Positions 22,347 to 29,953 of a stretch of DNA of 43,071 bases are shown here, piece by piece. Numbering within the stretch: the stretch's first letter is position 1; each line of letters starts with the position of its first letter. The notes beneath the pieces are model-generated. The model was not told the origin of the DNA. It saw only the letters and a program-made list of their open reading frames with translations, and did no database searches. This DNA is from a virus, in the IMG/VR virus record IMGVR_UViG_3300034418_012968, positions 1 through 43,071 of that record; one strand, given 5' to 3'. A program made the position numbers and the translations under genes.

Positions 22347-22354
22347 CAAAGATA
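22347..22354 (-). promoter_or_regulatory. Host-type -7 box TATCTTTG
   Basis: CAAAGATA on the plus strand; a TAnnTTTG match 39 nt before the ATG at 22307 and just downstream of the terminator at 22375-22407. Confidence 0.5.
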
Positions 22355-22374
22355 AGTTAAAATATGACTTAAAC

Positions 22375-22407
22375 AAAAAAAAGGTCAGATAATTCTGACC
22401 TTTTTTT
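22375..22407 (-). terminator. Rho-independent terminator
   Basis: A 10-bp stem AAAGGTCAGA / TCTGACCTTT with a 4-nt loop and runs of A and T on either side. On the minus strand it ends the lipoprotein transcript. Confidence 0.85.
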
Positions 22408-22424
22408 ATAAACTGATCCGTAGT

Positions 22425-22583
22425 TTATTCGGATACTGTAGTGTCGGCCTCCACTGTGGTAGAATCCACAGGTGTAACCTCAACTTGTACGGTATCAACT
22501 TCAACAGTTTCAACTTCAGTTGTTTCAGTTGTGCATGATGCTAACATCGCAACTGACATAAGGGAGAAAATTACTTTTTTCAT
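22425..22583 (-). CDS. Small Thr/Val/Glu-rich lipoprotein, 52 aa
   Basis: An ATG at 22583 opens a 52-codon frame with a lipoprotein signal MKKVIFSLMSVAMLASC (lipobox LASC, Cys17). The mature 36 residues consist almost only of Thr, Val, Glu, Asp and Ser (TTETTEVETVEVDTVQ...) with no basic residue. The dedicated terminator downstream and a near-consensus TATAGTTG element upstream support expression. Such a flexible acidic stalk anchored in the host envelope could block receptors against competing phages, but this is inference. It is shorter than most annotated lipoproteins and easily missed. Confidence 0.8.
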   Translation of the reverse strand: MKKVIFSLMSVAMLASCTTETTEVETVEVDTVQVEVTPVDSTTVEADTTVSE

Positions 22584-22651
22584 TTTTTATTGTGTTTTAT
22601 ATTAATCACAACTATAATATTGAAAAAAAATTAAAGGGTCAAGTTAAAAAG

Positions 22652-22966
22652 TTAATTTAATTCAATAACTTCATTTAAAACTTCTTGTATGACTTCAATT
22701 TTATTCCCTTGAGACTGTTTTACTAATTTTCCATCCACGAATCCTGCGAATGTTGGTAAGTTTGTAACCTCAGCAAACTGACGAGTACCAGGTAATTTTT
22801 CTGCGTCCACGTAAATAAATTTGATGTCTTCATTTTCGGTGGATAATCTTTTAAACTTTGGTTTGGTTAATTTGCAATTACCACACCACGATGCTCCGTA
22901 TTGAACCATTACTTTTTTGTTTGAGGATAATACCTCACCTAAGTTATCTTGTGTTAAATCTTCCAT
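22652..22966 (-). CDS. Thioredoxin-like protein
   Basis: A 104-residue thioredoxin fold from ATG 22966 (MEDLTQDNLGEVL); an upstream in-frame ATG at 22993 adds nine residues. The active site is WCGNC (Cys28 and Cys31), differing from the usual WCGPC by Asn for Pro, which usually raises or shifts redox potential. The cis-Pro motif NLPTFAGF is present, and YVDAEKLPG follows the third strand. It is cytoplasmic, with no signal peptide. Phage thioredoxins and glutaredoxins support ribonucleotide reductase or act as polymerase partners; which applies here is unknown. Confidence 0.9.
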   Translation of the reverse strand: MEDLTQDNLGEVLSSNKKVMVQYGASWCGNCKLTKPKFKRLSTENEDIKFIYVDAEKLPGTRQFAEVTNLPTFAGFVDGKLVKQSQGNKIEVIQEVLNEVIELN

Positions 22967-23033
22967 AATGTTTTTTATTATAAAATAGTCCAATAAAGGT
23001 AAAAGTGAAATAGATTATATCTATATTATATTG

Positions 23034-23057
23034 AAAAACCCCTCACGTGGAGGGGTT
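23034..23057 (-). terminator. tmRNA terminator
   Basis: On the minus strand a 6-bp GC-rich stem CCCCTC / GAGGGG, extended by AA/TT, is followed by TTTTTC directly after the tmRNA 3' end. The 17-nt hairpin is the same sequence as in the plus-strand terminator at 30412. Confidence 0.8.
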
Positions 23058-23059
23058 AT

Positions 23060-23448
23060 TGGTGGAAGTGGGCGGAGTCGAACCGCCGTCTTGCCCGCAC
23101 CGTCCATAAAGGACTACACGCTTAGGTCAGGGTTTCTCTTACCCTCCGAAATAGTCGGTTTGTTCTTCACCATCGTAAACCTAACAACCAATGGACGACC
23201 CGATTTTAGGTTCAGTCGTTTTTCCACCTATATAAAGACTTCTGTTTCTAGGTTATATGTCCACCGACCCACTTCACTGTGAACGTCTTACGCTACAGCT
23301 ACTTCTTCAGCGCGGATAAGACCAACTGCCTGAAGATCTGCGATTGTTTCGCCATGTAAAAAGTCGTATCCGTAGATTAAAGTGATAGGAAACATCTCAC
23401 TGCGTGCCCCGTATGGAAAATTACGTCAATCGATACCAATTCACCCCC
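23060..23448 (-). ncRNA. ssrA: tmRNA (transfer-messenger RNA)
   Basis: A 389-nt RNA on the minus strand. The 3' end is a perfect tRNA half: T arm GGCGG-TTCGACT-CCGCC and acceptor CACTTCC followed by A and CCA, with CCA encoded. It pairs with the 5' GGGGGTG. A tag frame runs 23353-23288, GGC GAA ... GCG TAA, giving a 21-residue tag that starts GETIADLQ and ends AEEVAVA. The GGC GAA opening fits Bacteroidota tags, but the tag is long and lacks the usual ALAA end. The 5' TATCGATTGACG differs from the common TTCGACGGG. It rescues stalled ribosomes and marks peptides for proteolysis. Confidence 0.9.
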
Positions 23449-23475
23449 ATATTTTCAAAGAACTAATTTCTTCTA

Positions 23476-23483
23476 CAAATATA
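23476..23483 (-). promoter_or_regulatory. Host-type promoter of the tmRNA (TTG-N19-TATATTTG)
   Basis: A perfect TATATTTG on the minus strand with TTG exactly 19 nt upstream, matching the Bacteroidota TTTG-N19-TAnnTTTG layout. It leaves a leader of about 20 nt before the mature 5' end at 23448. Confidence 0.7.
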
Positions 23484-23507
23484 AATACTTTTTTTATTCT
23501 AACAAGC

Positions 23508-23515
23508 TATTTATA
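23508..23515 (+). promoter_or_regulatory. TATTTATA late-type motif
   Basis: Perfect motif followed by AGAAAA, ending 16 nt before the ATG at 23532. It overlaps the -33 region of the divergent tmRNA promoter. Confidence 0.55.
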
Positions 23516-23531
23516 AGAAAATATTATTGTT

Positions 23532-24071
23532 ATGGGAAAAAAAGTTGTCAAACTAACAGAATCAGATTTAAAGGGTATTATAGAAAGGGTTATTAGAGAG
23601 CAATCTAATATAGGTTCTTTTGATAGAACAGCAATTAATAAATATTTATCAACGACCATACCAAATAATTATGTTCCAGGTTCTATACTAAAAGATAAGA
23701 CAAAAAATTCTGAAGATATTTTTAAATTTATTAATATATTAGAAGGTTTTGATATAAATGATATGAAAACCATAGGGTTATCTGTTAATCCTTCTAGCAG
23801 AGGAGTGTATTCACCTCATCTTGGTGAACCAGGTAATGAGGAAATGTCCTTTAAAGTTTGGTCAATGATTACAGATGATATGATTTCTGCGGCGAACACA
23901 CCTTTGGAAATTATTTGTAAAAATGGTTTAAATAGATTTTTAGAATCTATAGCAAAACAAAACAAAGAAATGAATAACTTATATAGTAATTATCCTGCGG
24001 TTTTTGTGGATGTTTTTAATAAACAGTTATCAAATGTAGGTATTGATCAAGATACTTTGTGTGATTCTTAA
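23532..24071 (+). CDS. Hypothetical protein with LTES-type N-terminus, 179 aa
   Basis: It opens MGKKVVKLTESDLKGIIERV and continues VIREQ, a leader containing three (L/I)xE sites (LTE, IIE, IRE), typical of the shared N-terminal type in this window. The remainder is a compact mostly helical domain with IINKYLSTT-like and FKVWSMITDDMISAANTP segments, ending with a Cys near the C-terminus. No enzyme motif is recognised. It has its own late-type promoter motif and is likely a protein packaged in the head. Confidence 0.7.
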   Translation: MGKKVVKLTESDLKGIIERVIREQSNIGSFDRTAINKYLSTTIPNNYVPGSILKDKTKNSEDIFKFINILEGFDINDMKTIGLSVNPSSRGVYSPHLGEPGNEEMSFKVWSMITDDMISAANTPLEIICKNGLNRFLESIAKQNKEMNNLYSNYPAVFVDVFNKQLSNVGIDQDTLCDS

Positions 24072-24583
24072 TCTATATTTTTATATTTAATCGTCCTTAC
24101 CACGTGAGTTAGTCCTCCCGATTCCTCTGAGTACCGAACTCCCAAATCCATATATACACCCAGATAGACTATAATTAGGTGGGGAGCCATTGCTCCTGCC
24201 ACGGAATATTGATACATGATCCAATATGAAGTGTTTCCATCTATGTCGGTTGCCTCGTGAAACCTATTAATTAAAAAGTAATCACCACCCTGAAAGATCT
24301 CACCCGTACGAGATTCAGGATCCCATTTTATCTTAATATGATAATCAAGATTTCTTTTGATATCAATTGGTACAAGACACGTACACTCTTCGGGATCTTT
24401 ATCCCAATTGGCATTCAACATCTCAGATAAAAACAAAGCACTATCAATTGCCATTGCTTCACTATACCAATCATTGTGATGGAATACATACATGCTATCG
24501 GCATCTATATCAATTGTAATTTGTGAAAATGAGGTCAGTGTGGTGAATAGACCGGCCAGAATTGTAAGGAGTATATTTTTCAT
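24068..24583 (-). CDS. Exported protein, 171 aa
   Basis: A clear signal peptide MKNILLTILAGLFTTLTSFSQ, cleavage probably after Ser18 or Phe19 as in Bacteroidota exported proteins ending FSQ. There is no lipobox. The mature part contains two close cysteines (CTCLVP) and probable beta strands (DYHIKIKWDPESRTGEIFQG, SYWIMYQYSVAGAM). No family is recognised. A TACATTTG host-type box lies 16 nt upstream. It overlaps the end of the convergent gene by 4 nt. A periplasmic or surface role during infection is inferred. Confidence 0.75.
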   Translation of the reverse strand: MKNILLTILAGLFTTLTSFSQITIDIDADSMYVFHHNDWYSEAMAIDSALFLSEMLNANWDKDPEECTCLVPIDIKRNLDYHIKIKWDPESRTGEIFQGGDYFLINRFHEATDIDGNTSYWIMYQYSVAGAMAPHLIIVYLGVYMDLGVRYSEESGGLTHVVRTIKYKNID

Positions 24584-24599
24584 GATTTATTATTTTTAA

Positions 24600-24607
24600 C
24601 AAATGTA
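24600..24607 (-). promoter_or_regulatory. Host-type -7 box TACATTTG
   Basis: CAAATGTA on the plus strand, 16 nt before the ATG at 24583. Confidence 0.55.
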
Positions 24608-24639
24608 AGTATTAAAATTAAATTATCCAAATAATCAAG

Positions 24640-24647
24640 TATTTATA
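24640..24647 (+). promoter_or_regulatory. TATTTATA late-type motif
   Basis: Perfect motif followed by TTAAAAAAG, ending 14 nt before the ATG at 24662. It is divergent from the host-type box at 24600-24607. Confidence 0.6.
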
Positions 24648-24661
24648 TTAAAAAAGTATTT

Positions 24662-26617
24662 ATGTCCTTATTGAATATTTTATTGGAAGGGAAGAAAGAG
24701 ACCCTTATTGATAGATACAAAGATAGTATTAATTTTGAAGACTTTGAAAGTTTATTGGGAGATTTTATTGATCAGGACCCTTCTGCAACCAAAAAGTATT
24801 CTGAATGGATGATTAAAGAACTTGTCCGTCTATGGAATTCTGATTATGATGGTAGAAGTTTGGTGGATTTAATGAATTTTATGGGTGATGAAATCAAAAA
24901 ATTCCACGAATATTCAAATTCTATTTCTGAAAACGATGTTGAGTTTTTCTTTAAGAAAATTAACGAAGCTGAGGCTCGTGGAATAAAATATTTTGATTCT
25001 GAATCTAAAGCAAATCAACTGAAAAGGTCTCCAAAGCATATCAATTCATATCCGACAATATGGACGGTGCAGGTAATGAATAACTCTGTTGATATTCGTA
25101 AAAGAATTAAAAAGGAAGAGGAAGAAGCCAAAAAGAATGTGAATAAAATCTATGAAGATGATAGATTTTTGATTGTTGAGCCTTTCAATTATAAGGCATC
25201 TTGTTTTTATGGTGCAAACACCAAATGGTGTACGACCGGTACTGAGAGGGACTTCAATAGATACACTAATGAAGGTAGGTTAATTTATATAATTGATAAA
25301 AGTGCGGTGGGTAATGCTACCTTAGGTAAAATGGCTCTTCTTGTAGAATGGGATGGGTCCGTATCGGTATGGGATCAACAGGACAATGTGCGTAGTTTGC
25401 AATTTTTATTGGATAGGTTTAGTCCGATTGAAGAGTTAATTAAAAAAATTATAAAATCAAAAAGTGATTATGGAATATTAAAACAAGCGATTGAAGGTGG
25501 AGCATCGGCTCTTAAGCAACCATTAAGTTCTGAATATTTTGATTACTATAAAGATGGAAACGTTTATTTTACTTTTCCAAACGAATCCGATTATTTCAGT
25601 TGGTTCAGTGAAGTTATGAATGAATATGAAATAGATTTATTAAGTGTAGTTTTGAATGACCCTAATTTCTATTATGATCAAACATCCAGTGAATTTGATT
25701 CTGCATTGGAAGAAAATAGTTTTATAAACTATATTTTACCTGAAAGTTTTTTAAAAGATATGAAAGAACTTTTCAGAATTTTTAATAACGAACTTACAGA
25801 TTGTTTTCCTTATTCTAAGAAAATTGATATGGAAAAATTAAAAAGTTTGAAAGGAAAAAAAGGTTTAAAAAAATCTGACGTTTATCCTATTGAATTTAAC
25901 AATACGGAAAGATGTAGAACTCAAACACAAGAGTTTCTTGTGGATGAATTTCCCACATTAATTGACTCAATTAGAGATAGTTTCACGGAAATTCAAAGCG
26001 AATTGGCAATTGAAGGTGTGATAAAAAATATTTATGAAACATACTGTAATGTCTTAGATGTTTTAGGATTTAAACTTTATAAAGATGATAATGATTATTG
26101 TTTTTTTAGATATTATATATCAATTGAAGATTTAATTGCGTTATATGACTATTTTAATTTTGAAAATCCTGATGATTATTTAATTGATGATATAATAAGA
26201 TACAGTATTGATAGTCAAAACATAAATGTAGGTTTTGTTGAAGATCTTGTTTATGATCATTTGGGTAATATAGATTATGATAAATTAAATGAACGATTAT
26301 CTGAAGAATTAGAAATTATTTTTGAAAAATTTATGTCAGATTTGTGGGAATCGGATTCTTTTGAAGATTATGATAAGTACAAAGAAATTAGTGAATATGT
26401 TAAAAGTAAATATGGATTTAATAAGCCGATTAAAATAAAGAATATAGATCAAGATATTCAATTAATTATTAAAAATGTGGATCCTAAAACTAATGGGTTA
26501 CAATTTGAAATAATGAATAAAGATACTGATCAAAGTAAAACCGTAAAATCTAAATTATCAACATTTGAAAGTCTATTGAACAATTATTCTATGTTTGATA
26601 TTTTGGATATTTTTTAA
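24662..26617 (+). CDS. Large protein with CxYGxxTKWC phage domain, 651 aa
   Basis: It opens MSLLNILLEGKKETLID, with an LLE-G cleavage-like site. At residues about 155-235 lies a domain with FLIVEPFNYKASCFYGANTK followed by WCTTGTERDFNRYTNEG and LIYIIDKS; the C-x-x-YGA-x-TKWC block recurs in proteins of large phages but has no assigned activity that I know of. The remaining 400 residues are acidic and mostly helical, with several DYFDF-type clusters and a beta C-terminus. Its stop overlaps the convergent peptidase gene by 4 nt. Probably a late packaged protein. Confidence 0.7.
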   Translation: MSLLNILLEGKKETLIDRYKDSINFEDFESLLGDFIDQDPSATKKYSEWMIKELVRLWNSDYDGRSLVDLMNFMGDEIKKFHEYSNSISENDVEFFFKKINEAEARGIKYFDSESKANQLKRSPKHINSYPTIWTVQVMNNSVDIRKRIKKEEEEAKKNVNKIYEDDRFLIVEPFNYKASCFYGANTKWCTTGTERDFNRYTNEGRLIYIIDKSAVGNATLGKMALLVEWDGSVSVWDQQDNVRSLQFLLDRFSPIEELIKKIIKSKSDYGILKQAIEGGASALKQPLSSEYFDYYKDGNVYFTFPNESDYFSWFSEVMNEYEIDLLSVVLNDPNFYYDQTSSEFDSALEENSFINYILPESFLKDMKELFRIFNNELTDCFPYSKKIDMEKLKSLKGKKGLKKSDVYPIEFNNTERCRTQTQEFLVDEFPTLIDSIRDSFTEIQSELAIEGVIKNIYETYCNVLDVLGFKLYKDDNDYCFFRYYISIEDLIALYDYFNFENPDDYLIDDIIRYSIDSQNINVGFVEDLVYDHLGNIDYDKLNERLSEELEIIFEKFMSDLWESDSFEDYDKYKEISEYVKSKYGFNKPIKIKNIDQDIQLIIKNVDPKTNGLQFEIMNKDTDQSKTVKSKLSTFESLLNNYSMFDILDIF

Positions 26618-27642
26618 TATTTGTCATTAAGTTGTTCTTTTAAGAACAAATAAAGTTCAACAGTTTGTTCGTAATCTAAACTTATAAAATTATCGGTTCG
26701 GTGATCTTCAATGGTGAACTCATCATTAGTATACTCCATTTCAATATTATCCCATATAGTTGAATTAAAAGTATATAGGTCATCATCATCATAATCGTTT
26801 TCATATGTGTCATTCGGACCTAAAAATTCGTATAGTTCAAATCCGAGTTCATTAACCATATTAAGTGCTGAATTGAATGCGTTTTCAACATCCTGTACCA
26901 CAACAAATTCTTTGCTGGTGTGCATATTGTAATATCCACAAGAAAAATTGATACAAGAAAAATCACCTTTTAATTTGATTTGTGAGACATCGGTATATGG
27001 ATGTGATTGCTGATCAATATCACATCCCATTGCTTTGGAGAAGATGGGAAGGATTTTATTGATGAACTCACCATTTTTTTGGTATAATTGAACTCCCGAG
27101 CAATACTCGGTAATTAGGTGATCACCTGGACAGTCAAATTGAATTGCGTATCCTACATCCTCTAAAAAACTCAAATCACACTGACTTGATCCGATACATC
27201 CGGTCTCTTCTGAAACAAACAAACCAACTTTACAGTAGTTTAAGGTTTTGAGTAGTTCAATTGCAATGAAAATACCAACTTTATCATCACCACCAATTCC
27301 GGTGGGTGTTCCATCTTCAAGATATCCTTTAAGTGACAAATATTCCGTATCATCATATGATTTGCCAAATGTATTTGGTTTTCTAAGGTATTCTTCTTTA
27401 ACTACGATTTTATCTTGCAGTTCGTGTACGGTATCGGTGTGTGCAATAAACATTGGATAATATTTACCTTCGGGTAATTTCCCTTTGGTTGCATAGACAT
27501 TCATCTTATGATCCAAATAATAACTAACACCTTCAATATTATCTAATACAGAGGTAATATATTTGACCATTCCTTCTTCTTTATAAGTTTTTGAAGGTAC
27601 GGAAAGAAGATCTTTAAAATCCTGTAGTTGGGTTGCGTTCAT
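26614..27642 (-). CDS. M20-family metallopeptidase (peptidase T / dipeptidase-like)
   Basis: A 342-residue di-zinc exopeptidase. Zinc and catalytic motifs are in order: FIAHTDTVH (His and Asp), TGIGGDDKVGIF (bridging Asp), VSEETGCIGS (Glu-Glu base and ligand), QFDCPGDH (Asp) and NMHTSKE near the C-terminus (last His). The region between is shorter than in host PepT, so the dimerisation lid may be reduced. The C-terminal 60 residues are very acidic. It should trim short peptides in the cytoplasm, for example ClpP products. TACTTTTG box just upstream. Overlaps the neighbour by 4 nt. Confidence 0.88.
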   Translation of the reverse strand: MNATQLQDFKDLLSVPSKTYKEEGMVKYITSVLDNIEGVSYYLDHKMNVYATKGKLPEGKYYPMFIAHTDTVHELQDKIVVKEEYLRKPNTFGKSYDDTEYLSLKGYLEDGTPTGIGGDDKVGIFIAIELLKTLNYCKVGLFVSEETGCIGSSQCDLSFLEDVGYAIQFDCPGDHLITEYCSGVQLYQKNGEFINKILPIFSKAMGCDIDQQSHPYTDVSQIKLKGDFSCINFSCGYYNMHTSKEFVVVQDVENAFNSALNMVNELGFELYEFLGPNDTYENDYDDDDLYTFNSTIWDNIEMEYTNDEFTIEDHRTDNFISLDYEQTVELYLFLKEQLNDKY

Positions 27643-27655
27643 GTTATATTTTTTT

Positions 27656-27663
27656 CAAAAGTA
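27656..27663 (-). promoter_or_regulatory. Host-type -7 box TACTTTTG
   Basis: CAAAAGTA on the plus strand, TAnnTTTG on the minus strand, 13 nt before the ATG of the M20 peptidase. Confidence 0.45.
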
Positions 27664-27683
27664 ATAAAAATATTCATATAATC

Positions 27684-27715
27684 AAAAAAAAAGACCCAAT
27701 AAATGGGTCTTTTTT
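27684..27715 (-). terminator. Rho-independent terminator after the ClpC-like gene
   Basis: A 9-bp stem AAAGACCCA / TGGGTCTTT with loop ATAAA and A/T runs on both sides. On the minus strand it ends the ClpC-like transcript before the peptidase promoter. Confidence 0.85.
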
Positions 27716-27731
27716 AATATTAAGTTAGAAA

Positions 27732-29738
27732 TTACTGTATTTTGATCTCATCATCTTGTAAAATCATATTATACGGTGTTTCTTCTTTGATTTCTCCACG
27801 CAATATACTTTCAGAGATTAGGTCCTCAAGTTTTTCTTGAATTGCTCGTTTGATTGGACGTGCACCATATTTCTCATCAAATCCCACTTCTGAAATATAA
27901 GTAACCACTTCTTCAGAAATTGTGATCTTGTAATTCAGGTCCTCAATACGTTGAAGTAATTTGTTAATTTCAATCTGTGTGATTTTTTTAACTTCATCTT
28001 CTTTAAGAGGGTTAAACACAATCACCTCATCAACACGGTTCAAAAATTCAGGTGTGAAATGGTTTTTCAATTCCTTTTGAAGAAGGACTTTTTTCATTTC
28101 TTCATTATTTGACACTCGTTTTTCGGTTGCAAAACCAACTCCCGTTCCAAAATCTTGAAGTTTTTTAACACCCAAATTTGAGGTCATAATGATCAAAGTG
28201 TTACGGAAATTAATTCTCCGACCAAAGCTATCAGTTAAGAATCCATCATCCATTGTTTGCAATAACAAAGAGAAAATATCCTTGTTTGCTTTTTCCACCT
28301 CATCAAATAATACCACCGAATAAGGTTTGTTTTTAACTGATTCCGTCAATTGACCTCCTTGATCATAACCCACATATCCAGGAGGAGAACCAATCAATCG
28401 GGACATTGAATGTTTTTCTTGATATTCAGACATATCCACACGGATTAATGCATCTTCATCTCCGAATATTTCTTTTGCCAACTGTTTTGCCAAGTGAGTT
28501 TTACCAATACCTGTTGAACCCAAGAAGATAAAGGAACCGATTGGACGATTTGGGTCTTTAATTCCAACTCGGTTTCTCCGAATTGATTTTGATATTTTGG
28601 AGACCGCATCTTCCTGACCAATAACACTCATATTGAGGTTTGATTCCAAATCCAAAAGACTTTGTTTGTCATCGGTGGTTAATTTGGAAATAGGTATTTT
28701 GGTCATTACCGATACGACTTCATATACCATTTCTTCGGTCACAGGATGACGTTCGGTGTCTTTTGATTCTTCAAACTTGCGTTTCTCATCTTCCAGTTGT
28801 TTCAGGATTTTCTTTTCCTTGTCTCGTAATTGTGCTGCTTGTTCATATCGTTGAGACTTAACCACTTGGATTTTTTCTTCCCGAATTTCTGCCGCCTTTT
28901 CTTTAAGTTCTTCAATAATCTCAGGTAACTTCACATTGATTTGACAACGAGCACCAACCTCATCCATAATATCAATTGCTTTATCAGGGAATTCACGATC
29001 GGTGATGTAACGACCCGCAAGAGATACACATGCTTTTAGTGATTCAGGTGAATAAGAAACTTTGTGGTGTTTTTCATAACGTTCCTTAAGATTTGTAAGA
29101 ATTTCCATTGTCTCTTCAGGTGTTGCACCATCAACGATCACTTTTTGGAAACGACGATCCAATGCTCCGTCTTTTTCAATATTCTCACGGTATTCGTCCA
29201 ATGTGGTTGCTCCGATACATTGGAGTTCTCCACGAGCAAGAGCGGGTTTAAAGATATTGGACGCATCCAATGAACCACTTGAATTACCAGCACCGATCAT
29301 TGTGTGAATCTCGTCAATAAACACAATAATATCTGTGTTATTTTCAAGTTCTTCCAAAATGACTTTGATACGTTCTTCAAACTGACCACGATATTTGGTT
29401 CCCGCAACGATTGAAGTCATATCCAATGATACGATTTTCTTATCACATAAGTTTTGCGGACAATCACCATTATATATCTTCATTGCCAGTCCTTCCACAA
29501 TCGCAGTCTTTCCTGCACCAGGTTCTCCGATGATGATGGGGTTATTTTTCTTGCGACGTGAGAGTATTTGCGCAATCCGATTGATTTCACGTTCTCTTCC
29601 GATTACTGGATCAAGTTTTCCTTCTTGTGCCAATTTGATCAGGTCACGAGAAAAGTTATCCAACACGGGAGTTGATGAACCTGAGGTGTCTTTGGATGAA
29701 CTTGCACTTTTTTGATTTGGATCAATTTCTTCAATCAT
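27732..29738 (-). CDS. ClpC-like AAA+ unfoldase lacking the N domain
   Basis: A 668-residue two-ring Clp/Hsp100 ATPase. D1 has Walker A GEPGAGKT at 71-78, Walker B FIDEIH near 140-145 and Arg finger region DRRF near 195. A short middle domain contains a UVR-type motif ([19 protein letters not shown], about 298-316), as in ClpC. D2 has Walker A GSTGIGKT at 407-414, LFDEVE near 477, and a VGF tripeptide at 534-536 where ClpC carries its ClpP-docking loop. The usual N-terminal Clp-N repeats are replaced by about 25 Ser-rich residues. It should unfold proteins into host ClpP, with altered adaptor use. Confidence 0.93.
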   Translation of the reverse strand: MIEEIDPNQKSASSSKDTSGSSTPVLDNFSRDLIKLAQEGKLDPVIGREREINRIAQILSRRKKNNPIIIGEPGAGKTAIVEGLAMKIYNGDCPQNLCDKKIVSLDMTSIVAGTKYRGQFEERIKVILEELENNTDIIVFIDEIHTMIGAGNSSGSLDASNIFKPALARGELQCIGATTLDEYRENIEKDGALDRRFQKVIVDGATPEETMEILTNLKERYEKHHKVSYSPESLKACVSLAGRYITDREFPDKAIDIMDEVGARCQINVKLPEIIEELKEKAAEIREEKIQVVKSQRYEQAAQLRDKEKKILKQLEDEKRKFEESKDTERHPVTEEMVYEVVSVMTKIPISKLTTDDKQSLLDLESNLNMSVIGQEDAVSKISKSIRRNRVGIKDPNRPIGSFIFLGSTGIGKTHLAKQLAKEIFGDEDALIRVDMSEYQEKHSMSRLIGSPPGYVGYDQGGQLTESVKNKPYSVVLFDEVEKANKDIFSLLLQTMDDGFLTDSFGRRINFRNTLIIMTSNLGVKKLQDFGTGVGFATEKRVSNNEEMKKVLLQKELKNHFTPEFLNRVDEVIVFNPLKEDEVKKITQIEINKLLQRIEDLNYKITISEEVVTYISEVGFDEKYGARPIKRAIQEKLEDLISESILRGEIKEETPYNMILQDDEIKIQ

Positions 29739-29766
29739 TCTATTTCAATTTTAAGTTTATACGAAA

Positions 29767-29774
29767 CAAATATA
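29767..29774 (-). promoter_or_regulatory. Host-type promoter of the ClpC-like gene (TTG-N19-TATATTTG)
   Basis: A perfect TATATTTG on the minus strand with TTG 19 nt upstream, 28 nt before the ATG at 29738. The first of three operator-like repeats begins just upstream of its -33 element. Confidence 0.65.
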
Positions 29775-29802
29775 ACAAAAACTATGTAGTTATCAACTTT
29801 TA

Positions 29803-29867
29803 GACAAAATGTCAGTGTAATTTATTTTTTTACTGTCATTTTGACATTTTTACTTACAAAACGTCAG
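29803..29867. promoter_or_regulatory. Three operator-like repeats in a divergent region
   Basis: Three copies of an ACTGaCATTTTG-like site occur in 65 bp: 29803-29816 (minus orientation, containing the palindrome GACAAAATGTC), 29832-29846 (plus orientation, containing TGTCATTTTGACA) and 29856-29867 (minus, CTGACGTTTTGT). They lie between the ClpC-like gene and the UVR gene. The arrangement is that of a repressor or activator array controlling both genes. The binding protein is unknown; CtsR- or LexA-like control would be a family-level guess only. Confidence 0.5.
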
Positions 29868-29915
29868 ATCTTATCTTTTTTTATTTTGATGGCATGATAT
29901 TTACATAGTGAGGGA

Positions 29916-29923
29916 CAAAGATA
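29916..29923 (-). promoter_or_regulatory. Second host-type box TATCTTTG toward the ClpC-like gene
   Basis: CAAAGATA on the plus strand. It overlaps TATAAATA at 29922-29929, the T4-late sequence in plus orientation, 24 nt before the UVR gene start. Its use is uncertain. Confidence 0.3.
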
Positions 29924-29953
29924 TAAATAAAACTTTTAAAACCAAAAAAAATT

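Noticed and set aside
23031-23282. A frame of 83 codons near the tmRNA
   Set aside because: It is antisense to the tmRNA body and terminator, whose RNA structure explains the sequence.
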